The notes: generated from the sequence alone by a model not told the origin. Counted from the stretch's first letter, positions 20,238 through 31,394 are shown. The stretch is DNA of 64,000 bases from Hexactinellida sp. DTS-2022 (GCA_028753945.1 JAPNXP010000008.1:1922001-1986000), one strand, 5' to 3'. Translations and numbers: made by a program.

Positions 20238-23200
20238 CGTGACCTACGTAATATAAGGCCTACGCACCAACTATTTTAACGATAACCATGGATTAAAGAA
20301 AGTCCATTTTATAAACCAACCATAATCTTTATTTACATTTTCTGGGATAAGTTGAATATATTTTGCAACATTATACGACTATTTATACAACTTTGTTACA
20401 CTAATATGCTCCTTTTATACCCCTTCGAGCCCTTCCTCTTATCTAATATACACTAATATTACAATTTCCTTCCTACATTAATGTCTCATTATATTTATGA
20501 TTGTTATTCCGACTATTTTTCTAAAAATTAGAATCTATTATATAAGTTATATAATTATCCCTTCGACATCTCCATGCCAAACAGATGTTCAGCACCTGGA
20601 TGCAGGAGTAATTACTCTGGTGAACCTTACACCCCTGTGTTCAAGATACCAAACGGTCCACCTGACAGAGTAGCCCAGTGGAAAAGAGCTGTAGAGATAA
20701 TATCGATGAAATCCAAAATATATACGTCTGTATAAACCACTTCCGGGATGAGGATGTGGAAACTCATTTTGCCATACCACAGCAAGATGTTCTATCAAGA
20801 AAGTGAAACGTGGCATCGCTAAACTTCACCAAGCTGCAATCCCCCAATTTCTTCCAGGTTGTCCCAGTTACTTGTCTACTCATTCCCTGAAGCCAACTCG
20901 TCTGGATAGTTCTGTTAAAGATCGACACTTGTTGGAAGTAGCTCTAAAACTCAGCATGGAACAGCAACAACTAGACAATGAGAAATTTAAAGTGTCTTCA
21001 TTCAGTGATTTACAGTTCAAACTCAATTCTCTTGTCGTCCCAAAACATTGGCTACTCTGGAAAAGTGAAGCTAGTACGCTACACTTAATTAAGCCAACTA
21101 GTTTTTCGCATATAAATGGAGCACCATCGATTCAATGTTCACTGAGAATTGTTGAATCCTTATACACTGAAGCTTTCTATGATAGCAATAGAATATCACT
21201 TTCTATCAAACAGATTCAAGATATCAGGGATATTGAGATATTGTGTGGAGAAATATCACTCTACAGAGTTGACAATCCCTTACAAGAAGATTCTAATCCT
21301 CTATATATACAGTATCTAGTATCCGCTACTAAACTGCTACATCTTGCTGTTGATGAACTAACCAAGTCAGAACAATTATTACACGATACACTTGAGGGAA
21401 ATACTCACTTACCTTCTCTACAGTTTGTGCTCTGTCAATTGGAAAATGTACTTCGTCACAAAAAACACCGTACTTACAACATATTGACGATCATAGTAGC
21501 ACTAAAATGCCAGCTCATTTCTCCAGCTTGCTATCACTATTTACAAGCTTCAGATTCTCTCTCTCTTCCGCATCATGCAACACTTCAACGATTATATTCA
21601 AAGATTGGTTTGGATAGCGAATTTACTTGTTTTTTGAGAAGAGCAACAAACAATTTTAGTAAAAGCGAGCGGAATGTTATAATCCAAATGGACGAAGTTC
21701 ATGTTCAATCAGATTTAACATATAAAGGTGGAAGAATTATCGGATCATCTGAAAAGAGTACTGATTCGGCCAAAACAATCTTAGCTTTCATGGTTTCGAG
21801 CTTACGTAAAAAATGGTCTACTATTGTACGTCTACTGCCATGTTCAAATTCCTCAGCTACAGAACTCTTCCCTACTATAGTGAATGTGATACAAGATGTA
21901 GAAAATTGTGGTCTGTTTGTTAGGGTTATATGTACTGACAACTTCCCGATGAATGTCAACATTTTCAAATTATTCTCACCCACCCACACTTTAGAGCCAA
22001 TAGTCCCGCATATTCTAGATCCAGATCGATCCTTAGCTTGTTGTTTGATTTCGTACACATACTCAAATCTATTCGGAATAATTGGGTTAATCAAAAAGAT
22101 AGCAATCGCAGCTTTGGCTACCCTAATTTTGAAGATTTTAACACTACAAATTTTGCCTCTTTTGAGCATATCAGAAGTTTATATAAAGCTGATCAACATT
22201 CCTTAGCTAAATTGGCTCCCCGGTTAACAGCCAAAGCGTGCTGGCCTTCAAGCTTAGAACGACAAAATGTTAGTCTAGCTTTACGGATTTTTGATAATTC
22301 GACATCTTCTGCACTGAAGGTTCAGATACTAACTCCATCTCTTCACAATACCTATTGTCAGACTGCTGAATTTATTGACATAATTTGCGATATTTGGAAA
22401 ATATTTAACGTCAACACTCCATATAAAGGTATTCGACTAAACGAGCCACAATCCAATCCATTAGTCCTTAGTGATCCAAGATTTGCTTTTCTATCAAGGG
22501 TTGTTGATTGGCTAGAAAAGTGGAGAGAATTACCTAACAAAGCAGGAAAACTCACACCTCAAACTTTTACAAGCTTTCGCCACTCTTGCAATGCCCTACC
22601 CTATATTGTTAACCAACTTACTCTGGATTGTGATTTCTCTTATGTTCTCTCTCCATTCTTGCAAAATGACCCCCTCGAGCATCATTTTGGAATATACAGA
22701 ATGATGTCTGGTGCTCAATATCATATTAGCTATTGTCAAATCCTCGAAAGTGAACGGCGCATCAAATTATCTAGCATCCTAAAATTGTTTTCTAGTCCAG
22801 ACCTTAGTGAAGAACTATACATCAAGGAATTTATCAATTGATTCTCAAATTTTTCAGCATCAGATTCCAGTATGCTACATGTCCCTGAAAACTTCATATC
22901 CTCCATAGAGAATTACTCAAATATTGAAGTTGCAACACCTACACTTCAGGCCTTGGCGTTCATTGCCGGGTACACTGTTCATGGTTATTTTAAGAAGTCT
23001 AATCGCTGCGACACTTGCTTAGATTTTCTCACGGAGGATAAAGAAATGGATATTGTGGATTCCCCTGAATCAGTGTATAAGCTTTTGCAGGTTATGGATC
23101 GTGGTGGACTGAAATGGCCATCTAAACATGTATTTGAGGTAATAGTTACTATGTGGAAGATATTTTCATCAATCGAACTTCAACCTCAATTGTTCCTTGA

Positions 23201-23702
23201 TCTAATTAAAGGGCCATCTAGACACCTTCTAATTACACTGACCTTAAGAATAATCGAAGACGAGGAAAGTCAATGCTGGAGGAACACGTGTCCTAAATGT
23301 AACCTCACAGGTTGGGATATTTTGAAAAAGCTACTCACTGTGAGTGTTAATTGCATGTTATCCAACAAAGTAAAGAACATGAATGCTCTACACAAATTTC
23401 AGGCAGACAACAGTCGAAAATTTAAGAAATTTAAGAGTATATGACATTCCTATTCACTTGTTATTCTCAGTTCCAATTGTAATAGTTGTTGATAGCTACT
23501 GAAATTTTCATTAAATTTCAATGTCAATTGGTAATGTTTTTTAGTCTTGCTTTTGTAGTAAACATACATCATTATATTTAGTCAAGCAAATTAACAATTA
23601 TGCTTTATAACGAACTTTCTTTATCAACAATAATGGACTTTCTTTAATCCATGGTTATTGTTAAAATAGTTGGTGCGTAGGCCTTTTATTACGTAGGTCA
23701 CG
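20238..23702 (+). mobile_element. THAP-type P element, nearly complete, 3465 bp
   Basis: The TIRs of about 72 bp begin CGTGACCTACGTAAT and end with the inverted copy ATTACGTAGGTCACG. They continue inward through GGCCTACGCACCAACTATTT and CCATGGATTAAAGAAAGTCC. The flanking direct repeat is CCTAAGC (20231-20237 and 23703-23709), 7 bp rather than the 8 bp usual for P. It contains one long transposase gene with a few lesions. A non-autonomous relative with the same end is at 59643-61454. Confidence 0.9.
20574..23444 (+). pseudogene. P-element (THAP9-like) transposase with frameshifts
   Basis: The ATG at 20574 opens a THAP zinc finger: CSAPGC gives the first pair, and the CxxH (VCINHF) lies in a second frame after a frameshift near 20722. 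Another shift near 20803 leads into the long frame to 22206 (KRGIAKLHQAAIPQFLPG). The RNase H-like core follows: D in IIQMDEVHVQ, D in VICTDNF, then a shift near 22035 into FDFVHILKSIRNNW, and the catalytic E in NDPLEHHFGIYR. One in-frame TGA (22839-22841) precedes ALAFIAGYTVHGYF and the C-terminal CPKC. Three frameshifts and one stop indicate recent decay. A spliced intron cannot be excluded at the shifts. Confidence 0.88.
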
Positions 23703-24230
23703 CCTAAGCATTGTCATCATGTATACAAACAGATGTAAAACTACAATGTATTGGTTTGTCAAGTCCTGGAAAATGAGAGGGCACTTAAACAGTCTAATAT
23801 TCTCAAGTTGTATAATAGGAAAAATTATGTCCATTAAGATAGATTCGTTTATGGAATTTATCAGCAGATCTTTATCGCAGCCATCCTGAGAATTTTGATT
23901 TCATACATTATGTGTGTGGGCACTCTTTTGAAGTTTTTTTTCGTGAATTCATACACAAGACAACCTCTAGCTTTTATCGGAGGATATGCTGCCTTTCTTA
24001 TTAAGGAAATTGTCTAAAATCTCAGATTTCTACCCGATTTTTGTTCAGTACTTACTGAAAATGGAAATTGAAGACCCGGATTTTAACTTTTTCCTTGATT
24101 GGCCTTTTGATTGTGACTGCTTAAAATGGCCCTTCCAATTACGCTAAATGTGGTGTCTACACCTTGGAAAGTGTTTACAAATATGTTTTCAATCGGATTC
24201 AAGCAACTCCCTATCCTAAAACTTGATAGT
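23703..24230 (+). pseudogene. Older P-element transposase relic, 3' part
   Basis: After the right TSD, VLENERALKQSNILKL matches ILESERRIKLSSILKL, PLAFIGGYAAF matches ALAFIAGYTVHGYF, and LKWP and TPWKVFTNMF match the next blocks of the intact P transposase, in the same order and strand. Frames change several times. It is the continuation of the relic at 20070-20237. Confidence 0.65.
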
Positions 24231-24484
24231 GAAAAGTGCGAAGACTTCATGATGAGTATATAGATTGCTTAGTACAGCAGGAAATCAATATATTACTTTA
24301 AATTTTAACAACAGTAGCCAATTGTTACTTAACAGCAACAAAGCAAAGAACCATATTGTTCCTACTACCTGCCCCAAAGAAACTCATAAGAAATTCCTCT
24401 AAATATTTGCTTAGTTTTCATAATTCTACTATCTACTTTGCATGTAATAATATACTTCAGCTTGAATATATATTGAGAGACAAA
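24231..24484. other. No recognised feature
   Basis: AT-rich spacer between the older P relic and a palindromic MITE. Nothing could be identified. Confidence 0.4.
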
Positions 24485-24791
24485 CTAAGTTGATTAATAC
24501 GCTACCCACCATTAAGTATTATACGTCAAATCTATGATTAACCAGGAATGCTTTCGAAGTAAATTCAATAGAATATTTCTAATTCTTCTTGTAAATACAA
24601 AATCTAGCAAATAATCATATTCGTACTATACAAACTATACGAGTCGATTAACAATAAAAGAATAACTATTAAAACGAAAGTTGTTCAAAGCCAATTCCAT
24701 GAGCTCAATATTATAAGTAAGCTATACGTATAATAAGTATTACATTATACGTATTATACGTAATGAATAAAAGACGTATTAAACAACTTAG
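24485..24791. mobile_element. Palindromic MITE (CTAAGTTG family), copy 2, intact
   Basis: 307 bp with ends CTAAGTTGATTAATACG and CGTATTAAACAACTTAG. It is highly similar to copy 1 over its length, including the block CAACCAGGAATG. This uninterrupted copy defines the family size. No coding capacity. Confidence 0.7.
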
Positions 24792-25001
24792 ATAAATATG
24801 CATACAACAATTTATTCACAATGGTTAAATGACAGTATTCCGGCGACGAAAATCGAATCCGGGCGACGAAGGTTCCTTTAACCGTTGTATTTACTATACA
24901 ATGGAAAGCAAAATAAATAAAATAAGGAATTTGTTTGACTTAACTAAATTCACTGTGGATCCGAATATGAATTAATTATTTTATCAAATGGTAATTTAGA
25001 C

Positions 25002-25507
25002 CTAAGTTGTTTAATACGTATTTATTAGTTACGTATTACGTATAATGTAATACGTATAATACGTCAGGGCCGGCGCCACCGGGGGTGTCCTGGGTGTCCT
25101 GACACCCACTGCCTCAAGGAAATGAAGTGGTGCTTGGACAGAAATCCACTAGACTATACAGTGGACACCCACTACACCCAAACCTCATGATACGTGGCGC
25201 CGGCAATGTACGTATACCTTACAAATAATATCGAGCTCATGGAATTTGCTTTGAACAACTTTTGGTTTAATCGTTGTTCTTTTATATATTCTAATTTATT
25301 GCTAATCGACTCGTAGTTTAGTTTGTATAGTAGTACAATATGATTATTTGCTAGATGTTGTATTTACAACAAGAATTACAAATATTATATTGAATTTATT
25401 TCGAAAACATCCCTGGTTGATCATAGATTTAACGTATAATACGTACTAGTGGATAGCGTATTACGTATAAAACGTATTATACGCAATACGCGTATTAAAC
25501 AACTTAG
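25002..25507. mobile_element. Palindromic MITE (CTAAGTTG family), copy 3, inverted and split
   Basis: Ends CTAAGTTGTTTAATACG and CGTATTAAACAACTTAG. The interior matches copy 2 in reverse orientation. A 140-bp MITE at 25065-25204 interrupts it. Confidence 0.7.
25065..25204. mobile_element. CAGGGCCGGCGCC MITE, copy 1
   Basis: Begins CAGGGCCGGCGCCACCGGGG and ends ACGTGGCGCCGGCA. It contains a GGGTGTCC/GGACACCC palindrome. Flanks TAATACGT and ATGTACGT share only the last five bases, so the TSD is weak here, but the second copy (29862-30770) has a perfect one. Confidence 0.65.
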
Positions 25508-25789
25508 ATTTATACATATTTAGTGTATATTTACTATCTCAATGATGATTTAAGATGGAAACAAACTTCCAATTTATCAATCGTACCTTGTGGCTCGTGA
25601 CCACTTGACAAATGGATCATAACTCCTTGACGTGATGATGACTTGACGAAAAAAAATCAAAATTGCAGCATTGCCGACAGCATCTTCCTAGGGAGGCACT
25701 ATCAATTAACTAGCCAGTAGCCACTAAAAGACAGTGCCTCCAAGGAACATGCTGTCGCACAGCTACAATTTTGAATTTTTTCAAACGGT

Positions 25790-25925
25790 TTGCAGGCATA
25801 TTAGATTCACGCTACGTTCAACTTCTGATAGAAAAAATTATTGAAAACAATAAAAGAACTTCTAGAAGATGTTGATAGTGTATCCATTATAATAGATATG
25901 TGGTCTCGTAGGCGGATAATTTTGC
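25790..25925 (+). pseudogene. Possible hAT transposase fragment
   Basis: One frame reads LLEDVDSVSIIIDMWSRR, resembling the D-x-W-(T/S) box at the start of the hAT catalytic core. A neighbouring frame reads LDSRYVQLLIEKII just before it. The match is short and the flanks carry MITEs, so the call is tentative. Confidence 0.35.
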
Positions 25926-26014
25926 ATAAATCCTTAAAATCAGTCGTGACGAGTACGATTTAAGTTTCGAGTTAAATTGAGAATTTATTTGAATAGGAAT
26001 ACATTTACAGTAAT

Positions 26015-26356
26015 CAGTGATGTGCTCCGTTACTAGTAACGGTAACGGTAACGGAAAAAGTAACGGTAACGGACATCCGTTACTTTTACCAGTTACCGTT
26101 ATCTTTAATCAGTTACTCTTACCATTACATTAACGTGACACAGTAACCGTTAGTACGTTAAACTTATTCCATTGCCATTACGTTATTTTAATTCAGTTAC
26201 CGTTACATTAGGGTAACTGTACTGAATAAAGGTAAACGGATAAACTTATCAAAAGTAACGGAGTAACGGTAACGGAACAAATAAAGTAACGGTAACGGGA
26301 TATATAAAGTTAAAGAAACGGAGTAAGGGAAAATTTAGTAACGGAGCACATCACTG
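26015..26356. mobile_element. hAT-like MITE made of CCGTTACCGTTAC repeats, copy 1
   Basis: Ends CAGTGATGTGCTCCGTTAC and GTAACGGAGCACATCACTG are perfect inverts, with an 8-bp TSD ACAGTAAT (26007-26014 and 26357-26364). The interior is variants of GTAACGGTAACGG and its complement. A second copy is at 45410-45820. Confidence 0.85.
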
Positions 26357-26559
26357 ACAGTAATAATAATTTTCAATCCATCTTTAAATCAGGAAAAAAC
26401 CGTTTTGAATGTCAAAAACCTACTAGAAAAGCAAAAATCATATGCTACCTGCAATGCACGATTAGTTAGGACCAAATATATTCATTCTTTGAGAAGTCCT
26501 TTCCACAAATTCATCTATTATTCCATAAGTTCCATTTCACAAGTGACGTCCCAATGAGC

Positions 26560-26970
26560 TATCAATATTACACAGTGGTTAAGACGCTGCTGTGTTTGGC
26601 TGTTTCGCATGTATGTGTGGAATCTCCTTAGCATGCTGAATGAACGCTCTTTCGAATATAGCTCTTAATGCCGTTCTGTTGACTAAAAATTCTTTTTTGA
26701 TCGTGTTGTCAACCGTAACTCTGTGCTCAGCCAATTTTCATGCACTTCTAAGGGCGGATTCTGCATCTTGGTGAATGCGACTCTCGTTGTGTTTCTTGAT
26801 GCTTTCTTTACCCATTTTGAATGTCTGAAACCTTCGTCCATATTTATCCAGGGTAGCTTCGTATTCTTGAGGATGCTCATGTCGTTCACATTCAGGCGTC
26901 GGTTTTTGTATGCCCAATGACAGCTACCGCAGTAGATCGATGTCTTGTTTTCAGCCAGTTGTAGCCATGG
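26560..26970 (-). pseudogene. Coding-like segment, family not recognised
   Basis: This stretch is GC-richer than its neighbours. On the minus strand it reads, across frame changes, W.QLAENKTSIYCGSCH and then SILKNTKLPWINMDEGF and VHENWLSTEL. The CxxC after a tryptophan-containing stretch resembles the zinc motif at the start of some hAT-derived proteins, but I cannot assign it. It could be a broken TE gene or a host pseudogene. Confidence 0.3.
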
Positions 26971-27103
26971 GAAATCCTCAAACCACTGCTTCTGGATAGA
27001 GTGACCAGTTGCTGATTTAGCAAACTGAACGGGGAAGGTGCACAGGGCAGGCTAAGAGGGAAAGGAACCTCGATCTCCAGCATATTTGTAGAATGTGAAG
27101 ATG

Positions 27104-27432
27104 GGTGTAACTCAGTGGTAAATGATCGTAATGATTAGAAATTGTGCACCCAGAGTAATTAGACTATGTAGTATTCAAATCTGAATACAGAATTCGAATA
27201 TTCTAATTGCCTCATAATGATCAGAAATTATTTATTTAATTAGCTAATTAAATAGTTAATGAGTTTAACACCTCTAAAAATTTAAATAAAAATACTTTAC
27301 TATTTTATTTTACTTAACATATCATTTTATGTCAACATCCATTTTGAAGCATCTACTAATGTTATTATACTGCTAGAAGCTTGAATATGTGAATTCCTAA
27401 TATTGGTGTTGAATTACTTTTGGCCGGTCAGT
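27104..27432 (+). repeat. Possible tRNA-derived SINE, copy 1
   Basis: GTGTAACTCAGTGGTAAATG resembles a tRNA box A, and TATTCAAATCTG about 55 bp later resembles box B. The downstream body (AATATTCTAATTGCCTCATAAT and onward to TTTTGGCCGGTCAGTGTA) recurs in the same orientation at 33085-33350. No poly(A) tail or TSD was seen. Confidence 0.4.
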
Positions 27433-28518
27433 GTATATATTATGACTAATATGTACATATGGTTAAGAAATGTAGCAGCAAAGCCAGAAATATTTATAAA
27501 ATCTGGGTTTGGACTAAAAGTTTGGACTAAATTACTGATTGTGAGTCATTTCCAAGGAGATGAATTTGATTTATGTCAACCTTGTATTAAATACAAATAG
27601 CATTAATGTATTTCTTGCCATGCTTGCTGCATTGACAACATGAATGCATGGTCTTAGTGTAATTCCTCTTAGTATAAGTGTAAAGAGATTTCCAAGACGA
27701 GGGAGCGTAGCGAGCGAGAAAAACTTTTTTGGTTGCCCATTGATTTTGCCAACTAAATAGGTTGGCAGCTAAGACTTTTACCGGGAGTTTACCAGGACTC
27801 CGGGTAATGTCCGGGTAACTCCGTGAAGCTCCTCTGGGCCGCCCGGACATGTCCGGGTGGTTTACGACGCCCATGGTGGCAACCTCGCAAGTAGTTCCCA
27901 TGCCCAGATGCAAAATACATAGAAGTATGCGCATCGTGACAATTTACTTCGAAATAGCGTCGACAACGGGCACGTTACATAGAAGTAAAATTTATCCCTT
28001 AAGTAAAGCTCCAGGCGTTTTGAAATGTCTTCCATTTTCTTTAAATAAAACTGATTTGTTAAGCATGTCATATGGTGTCGGGTTAAGCTGGTTATTTTGA
28101 ATTTTGAGTGTCGTTAATGTGTATTCACCTAATCTATGAAATCCATGGGAGTAACTATCGTAAATAAAAACAAATTCATCCGTTATTCCTAACACCAGAG
28201 TCTACAATACATAAGAATTATATTATACTATCTAAAGTTTATTGTGAGACGGAAAGGGCTAATTATTTTAAAGGGGGACAAGATAGTTCGAAGTAATTTT
28301 CCCCTGGCGAACACTTTATTTTTGAGGAATGTTACTTCGTGATAGACGACTTATACGATTTTTTATGGAGATTCAGACATTTATTTAAATTTAGGCTGAT
28401 TTTGTAGAAATTAGAAATCTGAAGATCAAGCTAAATAACTTCATAATGAACTGATTATAATACCCAAATAAATCTACGCTTCTTAGAAATTTGAATTGTT
28501 GAATATATATTTACCTAC
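27433..28518. other. Stretch without a supported gene
   Basis: It holds a GC-rich island at about 27770-27880 with CCGGGTAA/TTACCCGG and CCGGACATGTCCGG palindromes (probably a MITE) and a GAGCGTAGCGAGCGAG word at 27705. The open frames on both strands have no recognisable motif. I found no downstream TPR exon for the PEX5 gene here. Confidence 0.4.
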
Positions 28519-29353
28519 CTAAATAAAGCCATGCTTTGTAATTTTCTGGCCTTTCTTGAAGCTCGGCTTCGAATGTAGCGATCGCTAATGTAAGTTGACC
28601 TTGACTAAGTAATTCAATTCCTTGCTTCATTAAGTCACCATGTATTGATGCTTTTTGAACAGAGAATTGATAATTTAATTCATGTTCAGTCTCTTCATGA
28701 TTTACTAACCATGGGTGAGACTCCAAATCGGTCTTGGCAAGAGCTTCCCAACGTAGTTGTAGATCTGCCCAAAAGTTGCTTTCCACTTGATTATCGTTCA
28801 AACAAGATGTTTCTCCTTTGAGACAAGAAACAATTTCAGGTGCGTCAGTATAAGTGGTATTCTGACTAATAATAAGATTACAATTTTCATCGTTTAAATT
28901 AGTTTGAAATATGTTATTAATTGACGATGGATCTCTTTGTGGAGTGTCACTAGAAACTGAAATGTAAGGGGCATTGGAAATAATATCTTTGGCTAATTTG
29001 TTATCAAAATGAGCATAATAATCATGCGAAAACATAGCAGGTAGCGAATGTATTTGATGGGGCTGTAAAGAATATTGTTGAATAGGAAAATATTGCATAT
29101 CATCATTTGATGAAGATCGAAGTTTAGTCGCCTGATTCTGGTTCACTTCACAAATATCCTGAATTTGATGAAATAATACATGCATATTGAAAGTTTCAGG
29201 AGTGGGACAAAAAAGATCATTAGGGTCTGAAACTGGGATGTTGGATCCTATTATTTCATGGGGCAATGTTTCATCATGGATAAAATGTTTTGTTAAGTCA
29301 CCAAGTAAATTGAAAGATCCACATAAATCACGAGACTGTTCTCTCATAGCCAT
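28519..29353 (-). CDS. PEX5: PEX5 peroxisomal import receptor, first coding exon
   Basis: PEX5 is the cytosolic receptor that binds PTS1 cargo through C-terminal TPRs and shuttles it to the peroxisomal membrane. The start MAMRE and a cysteine at residue 11 match animal PEX5; that cysteine is the conserved ubiquitination site for receptor recycling. FWADLQLRWEALAKTDLESH (residues 194-213) and HPWL match the pre-TPR region. Residues 240-273 form TPR1 (GIELLSQGQLTLAIATFEAE). The exon ends at YLG before a GTAGGTAA donor (GT at 28518-28517, phase 1). Upstream, TATTTTCTAG is a plausible acceptor ending 10 bp before the ATG, implying a 5' UTR intron. No WxxxF/Y motif is visible. The remaining TPR exons are not in the window. 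Confidence 0.9.
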
Positions 29354-29861
29354 ATTATACCTAGAAAATAGCTTTGGCAGTACAGTTAGATTTAAAAGAT
29401 CGCCTTTAATTAAAGAATATGTATCTTATAAAACTTTTAGTCAAAGTGTATGATTCTAAAGTATTCTTAATTAAAACACCAGTGTAAATCAGAGACATTT
29501 CCAATCATGGTCTTTAGTGCTAGTGCAATCTATCAATATAGAAACGATGTATTATAGAGCTGTAGAAAGTGTAATCTGCTACGATCTACTATGCAAACTG
29601 CAATACCAATAAGGCTAAGTATTTAACCAACACAAACACGGTGGACACTTTCAGGGATATAAGTGGAAATAGGAAAACTATGCTAAATATACTTAAATGA
29701 AGTATTACCGAGCATCTAACTGAATTCCATTATCAATAATAAAGCAAAAATAAAGCAGTCTCGTAATTAAACGTAGTTCTTGACGATTAATGATAATTCA
29801 ATCAAAAAAGTTGTAATTAGGTTTATTAATTAACAAATTGATATTGTTCACCCATGATTAT
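29354..29861. promoter_or_regulatory. Region upstream of the PEX5 start; no clear motif
   Basis: It probably contains the end of a 5' UTR intron (acceptor at about 29363) and perhaps the promoter. I see no TATA box or CpG cluster I would defend. Confidence 0.3.
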
Positions 29862-30770
29862 CAGGGCTGGCGCCACCGGGGGTGTCCTGGGTGTCCGGAC
29901 ACCCACTGCCTCAAGGAAAAGAAGAGGTGCTTGTACAGTGACACACACTAGACTATACAGTGGACACCCACTACACCCACACCAGGCCTGGGGTAATAGT
30001 AATATGTAATAGTAATTGTATTAGTAACGATTACATTTTAGAAGTAATAGTAATAGTAATAAGTAATAGTGTTTCAAATAGGATGTAATAGTGATAGTAA
30101 TAGTAATAGAACCTATTGTAATAGGAATTATCTATTACAATTCTATAACTTCGGACTGGCTTATTTGATTTTTCGTGAAGAAATAGGAAGTTGTTAAAAT
30201 AAAATTAAGGCAAGATGATCATCGTTTTGAACTTGTCACTTTATTAAAATTAGTTGTTTTATTGAAATTAGTTGTTTGCTTAGATTAGATAATATGTTTT
30301 GTTCAGGGTTCTTGCCAGGATTTTTTGTTGTAAGGGTACATGAGAGTGAGATATTACTTAATGTCAATGTTTTAATAAAACCTTCAAAAAATAATATTGA
30401 CTCGAAGGGCACATGCCCACTTACGACATGTGAATAAAGGGTACAATAGCATTCAAGAAGGGCATGCACCTTTTGATAGAGGCCTAGCGAGAACCTTGGT
30501 TTTGTTTGTGTGGGATAATCATTTAAAATAATAAACTTCAGACATTCTGAATCATAGCAAAGTCTTAGTAAATGTCTAGTAATTTGTAATAGTAATAGTA
30601 AAAGTAATAATAAAAGTAATAGTAATAGTAATATATTACATATAATAATAATGTAATTGTAATAGTAATAGTAATAGGAAGAAATATAAGTAATAGTAAT
30701 AGTAATATATTACATTTTAGAGTAATTGACCCCAGGCCTGACCCACACCTTATAATACGTGGCGCCGGCA
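29862..30770. mobile_element. CAGGGCYGGCGCC MITE, copy 2, split by another MITE
   Basis: Begins CAGGGCTGGCGCCACCGGGG, ends ACGTGGCGCCGGCA, and has a perfect 8-bp TSD ATGATTAT (29854-29861 and 30771-30778). Without the 29983-30740 insertion it is about the same length as copy 1. The two ends are asymmetric: the right end lacks the CAGGG-type tip. Confidence 0.8.
29983..30740. mobile_element. hAT-like MITE made of TAATAG repeats
   Basis: Ends CAGGCCTGGGGTAAT and the near-inverted GACCCCAGGCCTG, with a perfect 8-bp TSD ACCCACAC (29975-29982 and 30741-30748). The outer parts are arrays of AGTAATAGTAATA. The middle (about 30200-30540) is unrelated sequence. It inserted into copy 2 of the CAGGGC MITE. 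Confidence 0.8.
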
Positions 30771-30854
30771 ATGATTATCGATCACATTTCTTGAACGTGG
30801 TGGATGTTTTTAACCCAAGTCCAATTTTTATGGCCTATAGTCATTAGGTATTAA

Positions 30855-31394
30855 GTAGGGTCAAAATCTAAGATTCCGTGACCAAAATCTGGCAAGTTAA
30901 GTCTTGTGCCTGATTCAGATACTCTAGGGTATAGTGCTAAATTTAAGTCTATTACCGAGATTTACATGGAGACATACTACATGGCGAATTAAAAGTTTAT
31001 TGCATGCATATAGGGTAAGATATGCTTTAAATCCCTTAAAAAAACTTATTAAGAATGGACCTCCCATGGTGACAAATGACGTAGGAATCTTCAAAGGGTT
31101 ATTACATTAAAAGTATAGTCTCGATTGAGTTGAAATTTTCAGTGCAGCTAGTACATATTGTATACTGTTCAAACACACTCTTAATCTCAATTTATGAAAA
31201 GTTCAGAGAGGGGCATTAATTTTTCAAAAATGATTGCCGGAGGCCCTTTTGAATTTGTCGCTATAAAAAAGTTTGCCCAAAATTTCGAGACCGGCATGGG
31301 AGCTTAAATCGCGAGATATACCCTAAAGTATCAGAATCAGGCATAAAACTTAGCTTGCCAGAGGTTGGTCACGGAATCTTAGATTTGACCCTAC
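30855..31394. mobile_element. Foldback Tc1/mariner-like MITE (GTAGGGTCAAAATC), copy 1
   Basis: Ends GTAGGGTCAAAATCTAAGA and TCTTAGATTTGACCCTAC. Inverted arms continue inward, with GGCAAGTTAAG facing CTTAGCTTGCC. The flanks are AA and TA, one base from the TA duplication seen in the other copies (44052-44809, 57708-58762). Non-coding. Confidence 0.7.

Noticed and set aside
27104..27175. Functional tRNA gene at the box A-like site
   Set aside because: No cloverleaf could be drawn; the acceptor and anticodon arms do not pair.
27587..28195. Candidate downstream exons for PEX5 on the minus strand
   Set aside because: The frames contain no TPR pattern and part is a GC-rich palindromic repeat.
30565..30771. 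Tyr/Ile-rich ORF on the minus strand
   Set aside because: It is a product of the TAATAG repeat inside a MITE.
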